A stretch of 27,148 nt of DNA from Ceratorhiza oryzae-sativae (lineage: Eukaryota; Basidiomycota; Agaricomycetes; Cantharellales; Ceratobasidiaceae), in NCBI GenBank assembly GCA_030998015.1, contig JARWMV010000182.1, positions 1 to 27,148 on the forward strand, given 5' to 3'. The first letter of the stretch is position 1. Every line of letters begins with the position of its first letter. The position numbers and the translations under genes were made by a program. The notes beneath the pieces are model-generated. The model saw only the letters and a program-made list of their open reading frames with translations, was not told where the DNA came from and did no database searches. Below are positions 1 through 6,898 of this stretch, one piece after another.

Positions 1-90
1 GTATGTAGTAAATTTTATTGTTTCATACACATTCCCAGTGTTTTTGTGTTGTAGGGAAATTTCATTTTTGGGGACTTGAGGACAATAGGC

Positions 91-262
91 CCGCGCGCGT
101 TAGTTGCTGGTGGGACTTGTCCCACCAACCAACGTGAGCAATCGCAACCGTTTGCGATTGCTAGTGCGCGGCATAATATCGATATTTAGCCGCCGGCTGA
201 AAATGACGAACGGTCGTCATTTTCTACGAGGGAATCTTTAGGATTCCCTCTAACGCCGGCGG
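91..262 (+). repeat. Family A hairpin element (A1)
   Basis: Full-length 172-bp reference copy. It begins CCGCGCGCGTTAG and ends CTAACGCCGGCGG. Inside are five dyads in a row: TGGTGGGAC/GTCCCACCA, GCAATCGCAA/TTGCGATTGC, ATATCGATAT, AAAATGACGA/TCGTCATTTT and GAGGGAATC/GATTCCCTC. It interrupts the HEG between YHLYDF and YCPQVPK. Confidence 0.97.
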
Positions 263-280
263 AAGTCATACAAATGATAA

Positions 281-410
281 CCAAAAACACCCCCAAACAT
301 GTGCAGCTACGCTGCATTGTTTGGGGGTGGTTTTGGCCAAGCCTGTAAGGCCCAAAACCACCGTAAAGGTGTTTTTGGAAACACCTTTAGGTGGTTTTGG
401 GCCCTACGGG
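281..410. repeat. Family D hairpin pair
   Basis: Two adjacent stem-loops. The first (281-336) has arms CCAAAAACACCCCCAAACA and its complement around ATGTGCAGC/GCTGCAT. The second has arms CCCAAAACCACC and GGTGGTTTTGGG enclosing AAAGGTGTTT/AAACACCTTT. The pair is inserted in the HEG right after HKAYL. Confidence 0.9.
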
Positions 411-748
411 CAGATAGGCTTTATGACAAATTCCTTGTTTAAACCGGAATCTAGTATTGTTACCTCGCTTATTAGCCCATAAATCTCCTAAAATCAATCC
501 AACTAAGATTTGCTGCAATTCATCAGGAATTGTGAATTGGTTTTGCTGCTCTCTAGTAAACCGTTTGACTTTAGGTTTATCTTCATCTGATGGAGCTATT
601 AAACTACTAGAAGAAAATAAATAAAAAATGCTGTAGCACAAAAAGATAATGAAAGTGGCAAACTTGTCACTATCTCTTTTATGAAATTAGTTAAATAAGG
701 TAAACCTATAGAATTTTCTAGGCTATATCTTAGTATGCCTGATGTTTT

Positions 749-769
749 TCCGATATATTTAGCAGCTGC
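749..769 (-). pseudogene. atp9 5'-end fragment (copy in large repeat)
   Basis: On the minus strand the codons read AAAKYIG, matching codons 3-9 of the intact atp9 at 18874 at 20 of 21 nucleotides. The start codon side is replaced by a family A element that begins at 770. The frame then runs into unrelated sequence. It is identical to 20045-20065. Confidence 0.7.
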
Positions 770-941
770 CCGCGCGCGTTAGTTGCTGGTGGGACTTGTC
801 CCACCAACCAACGTGAGCAATCGCAACCGTTTGCGATTGCTAGTGCGCGGCATAATATCGATATTTAGCCGCCGGCTGAAAATGACGAACGGTCGTCATT
901 TTCTACGAGGGAATCTTTAGGATTCCCTCTAACGCCGGCGG
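770..941 (+). repeat. Family A hairpin element (A2)
   Basis: Full-length 172-bp copy placed directly against the atp9 5' fragment, where the atp9 start codon would be expected. Confidence 0.97.
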
Positions 942-1020
942 AGTATTTATTAGAGATCCGAAACTAACGGCTGTGTTTTTTTGTTTTTAAAATAGGTACT
1001 TTTAGAAACCTATTTCCAAC

Positions 1021-1113
1021 TCTCTGATCGCGCCTTTAGGCGCGGCCTAAGCGCTGAGGACTCCTAAATTGGGGGGTGATTTGCGCAGGCAAATCTACAC
1101 CCCCAATTTGGGG
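1021..1113. repeat. Composite GC hairpin
   Basis: Contains CGCGCCTTTAGGCGCG and a larger dyad (CCTAAATTGGGG ... CCCCAATTTGGGG) around GATTTGCGCAGGCAAATC. A close copy lies at 21238-21330, and an identical one at 20317-20409. Confidence 0.8.
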
Positions 1114-1211
1114 TTATATTGCATCATGCTAGGCATTTGAAATTTTAATAGTTCTTGTAACATGGCTGTTGATTTACCTGAAATTTTAATTACATGACCA
1201 TTTCCATGTTT

Positions 1212-1383
1212 CCGCGCGCGTTAGTTGCTGGTGGGACTTGTCCCACCAACCAACGTGAGCAATCGCAACCGTTTGCGATTGCTAGTGCGCGGCATAATAT
1301 CGATATTTAGCCGCCGGCTGAAAATGACGAACGGTCGTCATTTTCTACGAGGGAATCTTTAGGATTCCCTCTAACGCCGGCGG
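1212..1383 (+). repeat. Family A hairpin element (A3)
   Basis: Full-length copy that forms both the right edge of the large repeat and the deletion junction of the chimeric HEG. Confidence 0.97.
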
Positions 1384-1658
1384 AATCTAGTATTTAGACT
1401 TCGTTTTTGAGCGTAAAGGTCTCCTAGAAGAAGGCCAATAAAAATTTCTTTCAATTCCGGGCTCACTGAAAAAGCTTCTTTTTCAGCCTTAGTTAATATT
1501 AACCGGCGGGGTTTATCATCAGCCGGGTTAAGGGGAACTAAAGCACCCATCAAAAGGTGGTGGGTTGACCAATCAACTTCAGATGGGGAGCAATAAAGTA
1601 AAATTAAACCATCAGAAGTGAATGATTGAGTATAAACAAAACAGATTGAAAATACTAC

Positions 1659-1697
1659 TGATCCCCAAACATGTGCAGCTACGCTGCATTGTTTGGT
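1659..1697. repeat. Family D hairpin, partial
   Basis: CCCCAAACATGTGCAGC followed by GCTGCATTGTTTGG; truncates the upstream part of the chimeric HEG. Confidence 0.8.
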
Positions 1698-1725
1698 GGG
1701 CAGCAACCCCCCGATATTGTAATGC

Positions 1726-1897
1726 CCGCCGGCGTTAGAGGGAATCCTAAAGATTCCCTCGTAGAAAATGACGACCGTTCGTCATTTTCAGCCGGCGGCT
1801 AAATATCGATATTATGCCGCGCACTAGCAATCGCAAACGGTTGCGATTGCTCACGTTGGTTGGTGGGACAAGTCCCACCAGCAACTAACGCGCGCGG
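1726..1897 (-). repeat. Family A hairpin element (A4)
   Basis: Full-length copy in reverse orientation between the chimeric HEG and an unassigned open stretch. Confidence 0.97.
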
Positions 1898-1903
1898 CAA
1901 TGT

Positions 1904-2130
1904 CGGGGGTCTACGGCGTAAAGTAGTGCTCTAGTTGCTATTATTTTAGTAAAAAGAGAAATTAATTGAAAAGAAAATAGAGCAATAGCTCGATTTGTGT
2001 AATTTAATAAAAAAAACATATTTATAATTAAAGGTAAAGTAATAATCTCTAAATATCCTTCCCTAGCTGTAGCCAAGGTCTCAGATTGCTAGCTTTAGCT
2101 AGGAATAAGAACCCCGTACTACTTAGAAGT
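1904..2130 (-). other. Unassigned AT-rich open stretch
   Basis: An open minus-strand frame encodes a hydrophobic peptide (EIITLPLIINMFFLLNYTNR and onward) of about 55 residues. A second frame just upstream reads LTIILLSSTGFLFLAKASNL. Neither could be matched with confidence to a mitochondrial gene. It lies where a downstream cob exon or another membrane-protein gene fragment might be expected, but no cob motif is present. It could be non-coding. Confidence 0.3.
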
Positions 2131-2153
2131 ATTATTGTCAAAAGATTCGGCCC

Positions 2154-2199
2154 GCCGGCGTTAGAGGGAATCTTTCGGATTCCCTCTAACGCCGGCGGC
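2154..2199. repeat. Family A terminal hairpin only
   Basis: Carries only the GCCGGCGTTAGAGGGAATC arm and its complement, i.e. the last dyad of family A closed on itself. It suggests that the terminal hairpin can exist alone. Confidence 0.85.
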
Positions 2200-2237
2200 T
2201 TGCATGGAAGAATCTCTTTTATTAAAAATTAACAATG

Positions 2238-2378
2238 CCCCGCTAATCGATACCCCTGCCAAGACGTGCGCTAAAGCGCAGTTCTCTAGGCAGGGTGTAG
2301 ATTTGCCTTCGCAAATCATCGATTAGTGGCGCCCTCCGCGCTTAGGCCGCCCTGCGGGCGATCAAAGAGCGCGGAGGG
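2238..2378 (+). repeat. Family B hairpin element (B1, long form)
   Basis: CCCCGCTAATCGAT ... GATTTGCCTTCGCAAATC ... ATCGATTAGTGG, then CCCTCCGCGC ... GCGCGGAGGG. The long form has a family C unit (ACCCCTGCC ... GGCAGGGT) inserted after ATCGAT. Confidence 0.93.
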
Positions 2379-2499
2379 TTGTAGTAAAATTTATTCAAAC
2401 CAGATATAAATTAAAGGGTAATTTCAATAAGCATACGCTTCTAACTCCAGAACCTACCCAAGTAGCGTCACCCATAAACCAATAGGCCAAACCAACAGG

Positions 2500-2765
2500 T
2501 GACCCCCAATAAGGCAATGGCCTCCCAATGCGTCACAAACGTATTGGGGGGGGCCATTACCTACACCAATCCTTGACATTTCCTAAGGAATTGTCAAGGA
2601 ATGGCAGTTTGGGGTCAACAGCATGTATTTATATATAAATACAATGCTGGATGACCCTACACGCATCGGCTGAAATCTTGGTTTACACCTAAGATTTGGC
2701 CGATGCGTGGGGGGTCAATGGCGCCACAAGTTTTGTGGCGCGCATTGCAATCATTGGGGGTCAGC
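2500..2765. repeat. 264-bp composite hairpin repeat (I1)
   Basis: Bases 2499-2762 are identical by eye to 23357-23620. It is a chain of dyads that includes TATTTATATATAAATA, CCTTGACA/TGTCAAGG and GCGCCACAA/TTGTGGCGC. It is inserted in the intron 5 HEG between codons for SLT and PVG; taking out 2500-2765 joins TTA ACA to CCT GTT in frame. Confidence 0.92.
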
Positions 2766-2874
2766 TGTTAAACTATCCTTAATGTTTAAGGGCACTATTT
2801 TTACTCTATTATTATAGAATTGTGAATATAGATTATTGAAACAAGGCAGAGTTCTGGTTGCAAATGTTACATAA

Positions 2875-3015
2875 CCCCGCTAATCGATACCCCTGCCAAG
2901 ACGTGCGCTAAAGCGCAGTTCTCTAGGCAGGGTGTAGATTTGCCTTCGCAAATCATCGATTAGTGGAGCCCTCCGCGCTTAGGCCGCCCTGCGGGCGATC
3001 AAAGAGCGCGGAGGG
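2875..3015 (+). repeat. Family B hairpin element (B2, long form)
   Basis: Nearly identical to the element at 2238-2378. It interrupts the intron 5 HEG between NTR and YVTFATR. Confidence 0.93.
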
Positions 3016-3095
3016 TGTCTAGTATTTCCTGTTTCTTTAATTAGAGAGGATTTTTTTACAGGAGCAGAACCACAAAAATCCTTAAATAAATCATA

Positions 3096-3403
3096 CCCCC
3101 GCTTATCGGCTGAAATCTTAGGTGTAACCCAAGATTTCAGCCGATACGCGTAGACCCGAGGGGTAATGGATATCGAGGCCGCGTTCGCGGCGAGGTATTG
3201 CGAGGTACCCTGGAACTTTAAGTTCCAGGGTACCTCGGAATCAGACGCCGCGCGCACGCCAGGGCCGCCTTGGCTTACATTGACCTTAAGGTCAATATGA
3301 GCCAAGCTTGCTTGGCTTAAGCCAAGGCGTTCGCAGGCGTGCACGGGTCAAAAATATTACCCCTGCCAAGACGTGCGCTAAAGCGCAGTTGCCCAGGCAG
3401 GGT
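3096..3403 (-). repeat. Family E element joined to a family C unit
   Basis: Family E in reverse, entered at TCATA (3091-3095) and carrying GAGGTACCCTGGAAC and its complement plus CGCCTTGGC-type arms. It is followed by a C unit (3358-3403, ACCCCTGCC ... GGCAGGG). Both lie in the intron 5 HEG between DLVY and YDLF. Confidence 0.88.
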
Positions 3404-3436
3404 GATAAACTAAATCACTTTGTTTTTCGCTTTGTT

Positions 3437-3482
3437 ACCCCTGCCAAGACGTGCGCTAAAGCGCAGTTGCCCAGGCAGGGGT
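3437..3482 (+). repeat. Family C hairpin
   Basis: ACCCCTGCC ... GTGCGCTAAAGCGCA ... GGCAGGGG. It stands alone here, 33 bp from another copy, in the intron 5 HEG. Confidence 0.9.
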
Positions 3483-3588
3483 GATAACCAATCTTGCATT
3501 TGATTTACTTTCGGCTCTAAGATTGAACTTTCTCATGTGGCCGTCACCTAAACGGATTCCAACCAAAATTTCGGAAAGATTATCGTTG

Positions 3589-3692
3589 ACCCCCCAAACT
3601 GATGCAGCTATGCTGCATTGTTTGGGGGGGTAATGGCACTCCCAATACGCTGGCCCGTAGGGCGTGCCTTACAGGCTTGGTAACGCATTGGG
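3589..3692. repeat. Family D hairpin with companion stem-loop
   Basis: CCCCCCAAAC ... GTTTGGGGGG followed by CTCCCAATACG ... GCATTGGGAG. The same pair recurs at 5824-5925. It separates SLN from DNLSEIL in the intron 5 HEG. Confidence 0.88.
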
Positions 3693-3761
3693 AGGCCGTT
3701 GAGACTAATACTATTTTTTTCCTCTCTAGTTAGTAGACGAGCACGAATTGGGGAAACACTA

Positions 3762-3902
3762 CCCCGCTAATCGATACCCCTGCCAAGACGTGCGCTAAAG
3801 CGCAGTTCTCTAGGCAGGGTGTAGATTTGCCTTCGCAAATCATCGATTATTGGAGCCCTCCGCGCTTAGGCCGCCCTGCGGGCGATCAAAGAGCGCGGAG
3901 GG
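3762..3902 (+). repeat. Family B hairpin element (B3, long form)
   Basis: Long B element with an internal C unit; lies just before the first recognisable codons of the intron 5 HEG. A single T replaces G in the ATCGATTAGTGG arm. Confidence 0.93.
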
Positions 3903-4247
3903 GAACATTTACTAAATAGATGCGAACCCCCCCGACCTTTTTTTAGGTTAGGAATATGCCTGACTAGGCAAATAAGGTTGGAATTTATCTTCACTATAAT
4001 ATTTCCATAATCCCCATTTATGTAGATTTGGCGAAATTTAATAGTGTTACACATAAATTCTCTGAGGGTTTAATGTGTTTAATGCCCTGCTGATAGCCCA
4101 ATCCTCGTGAATTTTAAGATATTTGCATGTCTTTTCAGGGATTACAGGTGTCCCAGCATATAGTGTAATTTAATTGACATAATTTGGACAGAAGATGCTC
4201 TTTCCCTGTAAGGGACTTCGTTTTCATTATATTTTAAGCCCTTTTCC

Positions 4248-4336
4248 AAGCTAATAAGTGCATTGCTGCTAAAGCTGCTAACACGAATGGTAATAGATAG
4301 TGTAATGAGAAGAATCTATTTAAAGTAGCATTTGAC
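4248..4336 (-). CDS. cob: Cytochrome b, exon 5
   Basis: An 89-nt exon encoding [20 protein letters not shown] followed by ALAAMHLLA, the fourth transmembrane region of cytochrome b. It holds one histidine in FSLHYLLPF and one in MHLLA, at the positions of the conserved heme-ligand region. The upstream intron ends in G (CTCG|GTCAAAT) and the exon ends in T (GCTT|GG), both typical of group I introns. It begins with the last base of a Val codon shared with exon 4. Joined to exons 1-4 it brings the coding sequence to 601 nt, about codon 200 of an expected 380-390. Confidence 0.93.
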
Positions 4337-4599
4337 CGAGTAGTTGGTAGCCCCCCAAGAAGTTTTTCTCTTGGTCTCGCTACACTCAGCACGTTACCGT
4401 ACTGTTCGGAGTACATCACTATCTTCAAGGGCGCGCTAAGCGCGGCCGATTTTTTTTTGCTCTCGGGCCCTTAGGCAGAGAACTAAAGGGGGTTCTGTTA
4501 GTAGTGAATAGGCAAATTTAATGAAGAGTAGTTTGGTAATTTTTGAATTTCTTTAATCCAAAGTTTGAATTGTAGTCCTTTATGTCCAACAAATTTAAC

Positions 4600-4622
4600 G
4601 GGCAGCCGCACAGCGCGCTGCT
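4600..4622. repeat. 23-bp hairpin unit, single copy
   Basis: One unit that differs by one base from the unit repeated 13 times at 24234-24532. On the minus strand GCAGC pairs with GCTGC and CGC with GCG around a TGT loop. It follows codons GCT CAT TCT of the intron 4 HEG. Deleting exactly these 23 bases joins CAT TCT to GTT AAA and restores the frame into FVGHKGLQFKLW. Confidence 0.95.
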
Positions 4623-4775
4623 AGAATGAGCGATAAAATTTATAACACTTTGTAACTCCCGTTTAGATTTTGCAGACAAAGCAAACATATTATTTCTAGT
4701 ATGTCTTATTTGAACATCTCTCAAATGAAGTCTTTTGGAAATAGCGCCCATAATGTGAGCATCATACTTCTGATC

Positions 4776-4989
4776 CCGCCGGCGTTAGAGGGAATCCTCA
4801 GTTGAGGTAGCCTTGACCATGAGTCCAGGCTACCTCACATAAAGATTCCCTCGTAGAAAATGACGACCGTTCGTCATTTTCAGCCGGCGGCTAAATATCG
4901 ATATTATGCCGCGCACTAGCAATCGCAAACGGTTGCGATTGCTCACGTTGGTTGGTGGGACAAGTCCCACCAGCAACTAACGCGCGCGG
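4776..4989 (-). repeat. Family A element with nested hairpin (A5)
   Basis: 214 bp. An extra stem (GAGGTAGCC ... GGCTACCTC) is nested in the loop of the terminal GGGAATC/GATTCCC hairpin; the nested stem here is shorter than in the other nested copies. Interrupts the intron 4 HEG after RIRPYF. Confidence 0.96.
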
Positions 4990-5129
4990 AAATAAGGTCT
5001 AATTCTTTTCCCACTATTTTCTCTTGAGATAGAAAAACAACCCTCGGCCTCTATAAATCCCATCAGCCAATTATCAAAATATTCTAATTTAAGGATTTCA
5101 TCGATAGACAATAAATCATTTGCAACGTC

Positions 5130-5301
5130 CCGCCGGCGTTAGAGGGAATCCTAAAGATTCCCTCGTAGAAAATGACGACCGTTCGTCATTTTCAGCCGGC
5201 GGCTAAATATCGATATTATGCCGCGCACTAGCAATCGCAAACGGTTGCGATTGCTCACGTTGGTTGGTGGGACAAGTCCCACCAGCAACTAACGCGCGCG
5301 G
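5130..5301 (-). repeat. Family A hairpin element (A6)
   Basis: Full-length copy in the intron 4 HEG between LVKPE and ANDLLSIDE. Confidence 0.97.
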
Positions 5302-5357
5302 ATTCGGGTTTCACTAATATAGGCTCTTTGTTTTTTCTAACCTGTAAAGTATCCCTC

Positions 5358-5529
5358 CCGCCGGCGTTAGAGGGAATCCTAAAGATTCCCTCGTAGAAAA
5401 TGACGACCGTTCGTCATTTTCAGCCGGCGGCTAAATATCGATATTATGCCGCGCACTAGCAATCGCAAACGGTTGCGATTGCTCACGTTGGTTGGTGGGA
5501 CAAGTCCCACCAGCAACTAACGCGCGCGG
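5358..5529 (-). repeat. Family A hairpin element (A7)
   Basis: Full-length copy only 56 bp from the previous one, in the same orientation, in the intron 4 HEG between KKFQFA and RDTLQVRK. Confidence 0.97.
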
Positions 5530-5700
5530 CAAACTGGAATTTTTTTCTAGTCAACAAAGAATATTTATCAAATATAGGAAGAACGTATTCCAACAAATGT
5601 TCCATAGTACCTATGGAATAGTTTGAAATTACTTCTCCTTTGTCAATACGACCACAACCAACTAATGTCTTTAAATAATGTAATAATTGTAAGTCTCTAC

Positions 5701-5734
5701 TGACCCCCAAACATGTGCAGCTACGCTGCATTGT
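5701..5734. repeat. Family D hairpin, partial
   Basis: CCCCCAAACATGTGCAGC and GCTGCATTG; splits the intron 4 HEG after motif 1. Confidence 0.8.
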
Positions 5735-5823
5735 GCATTCCTATTGCAAATCTGTGTAAGTATCGATCTCTCATTTTTACTAAACAAAAAGTACCCTCTC
5801 CATCTGTAAGTCCTACCAACCAT

Positions 5824-5925
5824 TGACCCCCCAAACTGATGCAGCTATGCTGCATTGTTTGGGGGGGTAATGGCCCTCCCAATACGCTGGCCTTACAGGC
5901 TTGGTAACGCATTGGGAGGCCATTG
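5824..5925. repeat. Family D hairpin with companion stem-loop
   Basis: Same pair as at 3589-3692 (CCCCCCAAAC/GTTTGGGGGG, then CTCCCAATACG/GCATTGGGAG). It lies just before LAGLIDADG motif 1 of the intron 4 HEG. Confidence 0.88.
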
Positions 5926-6157
5926 AAGATATTCGGGGTTAACTCTCTGAGAAGCAGAAGACTGAAAATTCTCCCCAAATTTAGGACGAATTGCAGCTGA
6001 AGTAACTTCATTTTTTTCCACCTCGGCGAATTTTCCTTTACATTGTGAGATTGTTACTGGAACAATTGGAACCAGTACCCCCAAAGTTGGGACGTTTTCG
6101 CATAAACCCGAATTATTCACTATAATGTCACCATTATAGGCCGCATAGATCATTAAT

Positions 6158-6179
6158 ACGGAAAAGCCACCCCAGATTA
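6158..6179 (-). CDS. cob: Cytochrome b, exon 4 (22-nt micro-exon)
   Basis: Encodes the IWGGFSV segment of cytochrome b. With the last base of exon 3 it reads Leu-Ile-Trp-Gly-Gly-Phe-Ser-Val. The preceding intron ends in G (ATG|TAATC), and the exon end at TCCGT is chosen because it ends in T and keeps frame with exon 5. The reading frame runs on without a stop into the intron 4 HEG, as is usual for in-frame intron HEGs. The start is secure; the 3' boundary is probable. Confidence 0.85.
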
Positions 6180-6590
6180 CATTATATTATCGCCAAAGTG
6201 TTTAATCTTTGTCTTCACCGTCTTAAACGATGTTTAGACTATGTCTTCAACCTAGTTCCAAGGTAATGTGCATCCCGACTAAAGTTTGACGTACCAAACG
6301 AACAGGTTGTGGGGCTCTCGTGTCGAGCTTATTGTTGGTATAACTCACTCGTTAGTCGTTGAACGTTCTTAACCCATTGCTAGACTATGAATTAGGTACC
6401 TTTCAATGGAATACCTCAAATCTTAGCAAATACCGAGTCAAGCTTCGCTGCAAATAGTCTTAATTGGGGATTTTTATAATTAAGATGTCAATGCAATTCA
6501 CCCCATTTGCCTATAAAACATTACTGTTTTAAGGAGCCTAATTTCACAGAAACTCGTGCCAAGCCAAAGGCGGGAAATCCTAGCAATACT

Positions 6591-6746
6591 CCGCGCGCGT
6601 TAGTTGCTGGTGGGACTTGTCCCACCAACCAACGTGAGCAATCGCAACCGTTTGCGATTGCTAGTGCGCGGCATAATATCGATATTTAGCCGCCGGCTGA
6701 AAATGACGAACGGTCGTCATCTGAGGATTCCCTCTAACGCCGGCGG
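6591..6746 (+). repeat. Family A element with internal deletion (A8)
   Basis: 156 bp. Sequence jumps from GGTCGTCAT straight to CTGAGGATTCCC. CTGAGG exists only in copies that carry the nested hairpin, so the ancestor was a nested copy. Both deletion ends share TCAT, a 4-bp microhomology. Confidence 0.95.
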
Positions 6747-6898
6747 GCCTAAAATTTGAAGCCGGTTTAATCCTTTTAATTTTCCAACTTATTTCGTAAA
6801 CAAAGTAAATTTGCGTAAAATATAGTCAGGTAAAATTTGGCTACACTGTGTGGCACGGCTATTATTCGATGGATGCAGCAACCGTGGCATACCACGGC

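Larger units (their letters stand above)
1..641 (-). pseudogene. LAGLIDADG homing endonuclease, partial second copy
   Basis: Reads on the minus strand from about 641. The N-terminal part has the first LAGLIDADG motif (ILVGLILGDL) and then GNNTRFRFKQGICHKAYL. A family D hairpin pair (281-410) interrupts it, then six codons (YHLYDF), then a family A element (91-262), then YCPQVPKNEISLQHKN up to the window edge. The second copy at 18943-19937 shows how the gene ends. The pieces belong to one LAGLIDADG_2-type protein once the repeats are ignored. As it stands the frame is broken, so it is called a pseudogene; removal of the hairpins from RNA is not excluded. Confidence 0.8.
1..1383. repeat. Large direct repeat, copy 1
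   Basis: This stretch is identical, as far as eye comparison goes, to 19297-20679 at a constant offset of 19296. Its right end coincides exactly with the last base of a family A hairpin element at 1212-1383; the two copies diverge at the next base. The left end is cut by the window, so the true repeat may be longer. It carries part of a LAGLIDADG HEG, a fragment of the atp9 5' end, three family A elements and a C-terminal HEG fragment. It may be a real duplication made by recombination at a hairpin element, or an assembly path that passes through the repeat twice. Confidence 0.95.
1113..1706 (-). pseudogene. Chimeric, internally deleted LAGLIDADG HEG
   Basis: The N-terminal part (1706 down to 1384) has LTKAEKEAFSVSPELKEI followed by the first LAGLIDADG motif, FIGLLLGDL, and SLNTRF. 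A family A element (1212-1383) follows, and beyond it (1211-1113) comes HGNGHVIKISGKSTAMLQEL and a PSMM-type C-terminus, the normal end of this family. Roughly the central 150 residues, including the second motif, are missing, and the A element sits exactly at the junction. The C-terminal part lies in the large repeat; the N-terminal part does not. This suggests two HEGs were joined by recombination at the A element. Not functional as read. Confidence 0.75.
2200..3761 (-). pseudogene. LAGLIDADG HEG of cob intron 5, split by repeats
   Basis: Starting from 3761 the pieces are: SVSPIRARLLTREEKN; a D-type pair; DNLSEILVGIRLGDGHMRKF (first motif); family C (3437-3482); KQSEKQSDLVY; C plus E (3096-3403); YDLFKDFCGSAPVKK; B (2875-3015); YVTFATRTLPCFNNLYSQ to IKDSLT; the 264-bp repeat; PVGLAYWFMGDATWVGSGVR (second motif region); B (2238-2378); then a poorly conserved tail. 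The order and spacing match LAGLIDADG_2 proteins such as the HEG of cob intron 2. Between insertions the frames are open. The C-terminal part after VGSGVR is degenerate. No intact protein can be read from the DNA. Confidence 0.75.
2200..4247 (-). other. cob group I intron 5 (3' end not located)
   Basis: Begins after exon 5 at GCTT|GG. The conserved core lies before the HEG: ATCAGCAGGGC near 4125-4140, element R CAGAGAATTT at 4055-4064 and element S AAGATAAATTCC at 3980-3991. P7 pairing GAATTT/AAATTC differs from the GACTTT/AAAGTC pairing of the same subclass in atp9 and cox3, a compensatory change. The 3' splice site and next cob exon were not found down to position 1. Confidence 0.75.
4337..6157 (-). 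other. cob group I intron 4
   Basis: Lies between exon 4 (TCCGT|) and exon 5 (|GTCAAAT). The HEG frame continues straight from exon 4. Close to the 3' end are CACTA (about 4501-4510) and AAGATAGTG (about 4417-4425), which can pair as P7, so the HEG stop codon lies inside the core. Seven repeat insertions have swollen the intron. The exact end of exon 4 is set by reading frame only; a splice six bases earlier would not give the expected GGFSVSN junction. Confidence 0.75.
4498..6157 (-). pseudogene. LAGLIDADG HEG of cob intron 4, split by seven repeats
   Basis: Continues in frame from exon 4. The pieces, in order, are: an N-terminal spacer (6157-5926); WLVGLTDGEGTFCLVKMRDR (motif 1, 5823-5735); SRDLQLLHYLKTLVGCGRID to LLTRKKFQFA; RDTLQVRKNKEPILVKPE; ANDLLSIDEILKLEYFDN followed by WLMGFIEAEGCF (motif 2); QKYDAHIMGAISKRLHLRD to INFIAHS; then VKFVGHKGLQFKLWIKEI to a TAA at 4498. 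Between them sit two D hairpin sites, three A elements and the 23-bp hairpin. All pieces fall in the order of a normal two-motif LAGLIDADG_1 protein like the intron 3 HEG, with no stop inside them. The gene is either recently broken or read by an unusual route. Confidence 0.8.

Noticed and set aside
91..262. Family A elements as tRNA-like or rho-independent terminator signals
   Set aside because: There is no cloverleaf, several separate dyads are present rather than one stem with a T-run, and copies occur in both orientations and inside genes.
2979..3344. 121-codon minus-strand open frame
   Set aside because: It runs across a family E element; only YDLFKDFCGSAPVKK belongs to a real (HEG) protein, and the rest is translated hairpin. 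Similar frames appear wherever E occurs.
3866..4054. 62-codon minus-strand open frame with FRQIYINGDYGNIIVKINSN
   Set aside because: It overlaps the conserved S element of the cob intron 5 core and ends in translated B hairpin; better explained as intron RNA than as protein.
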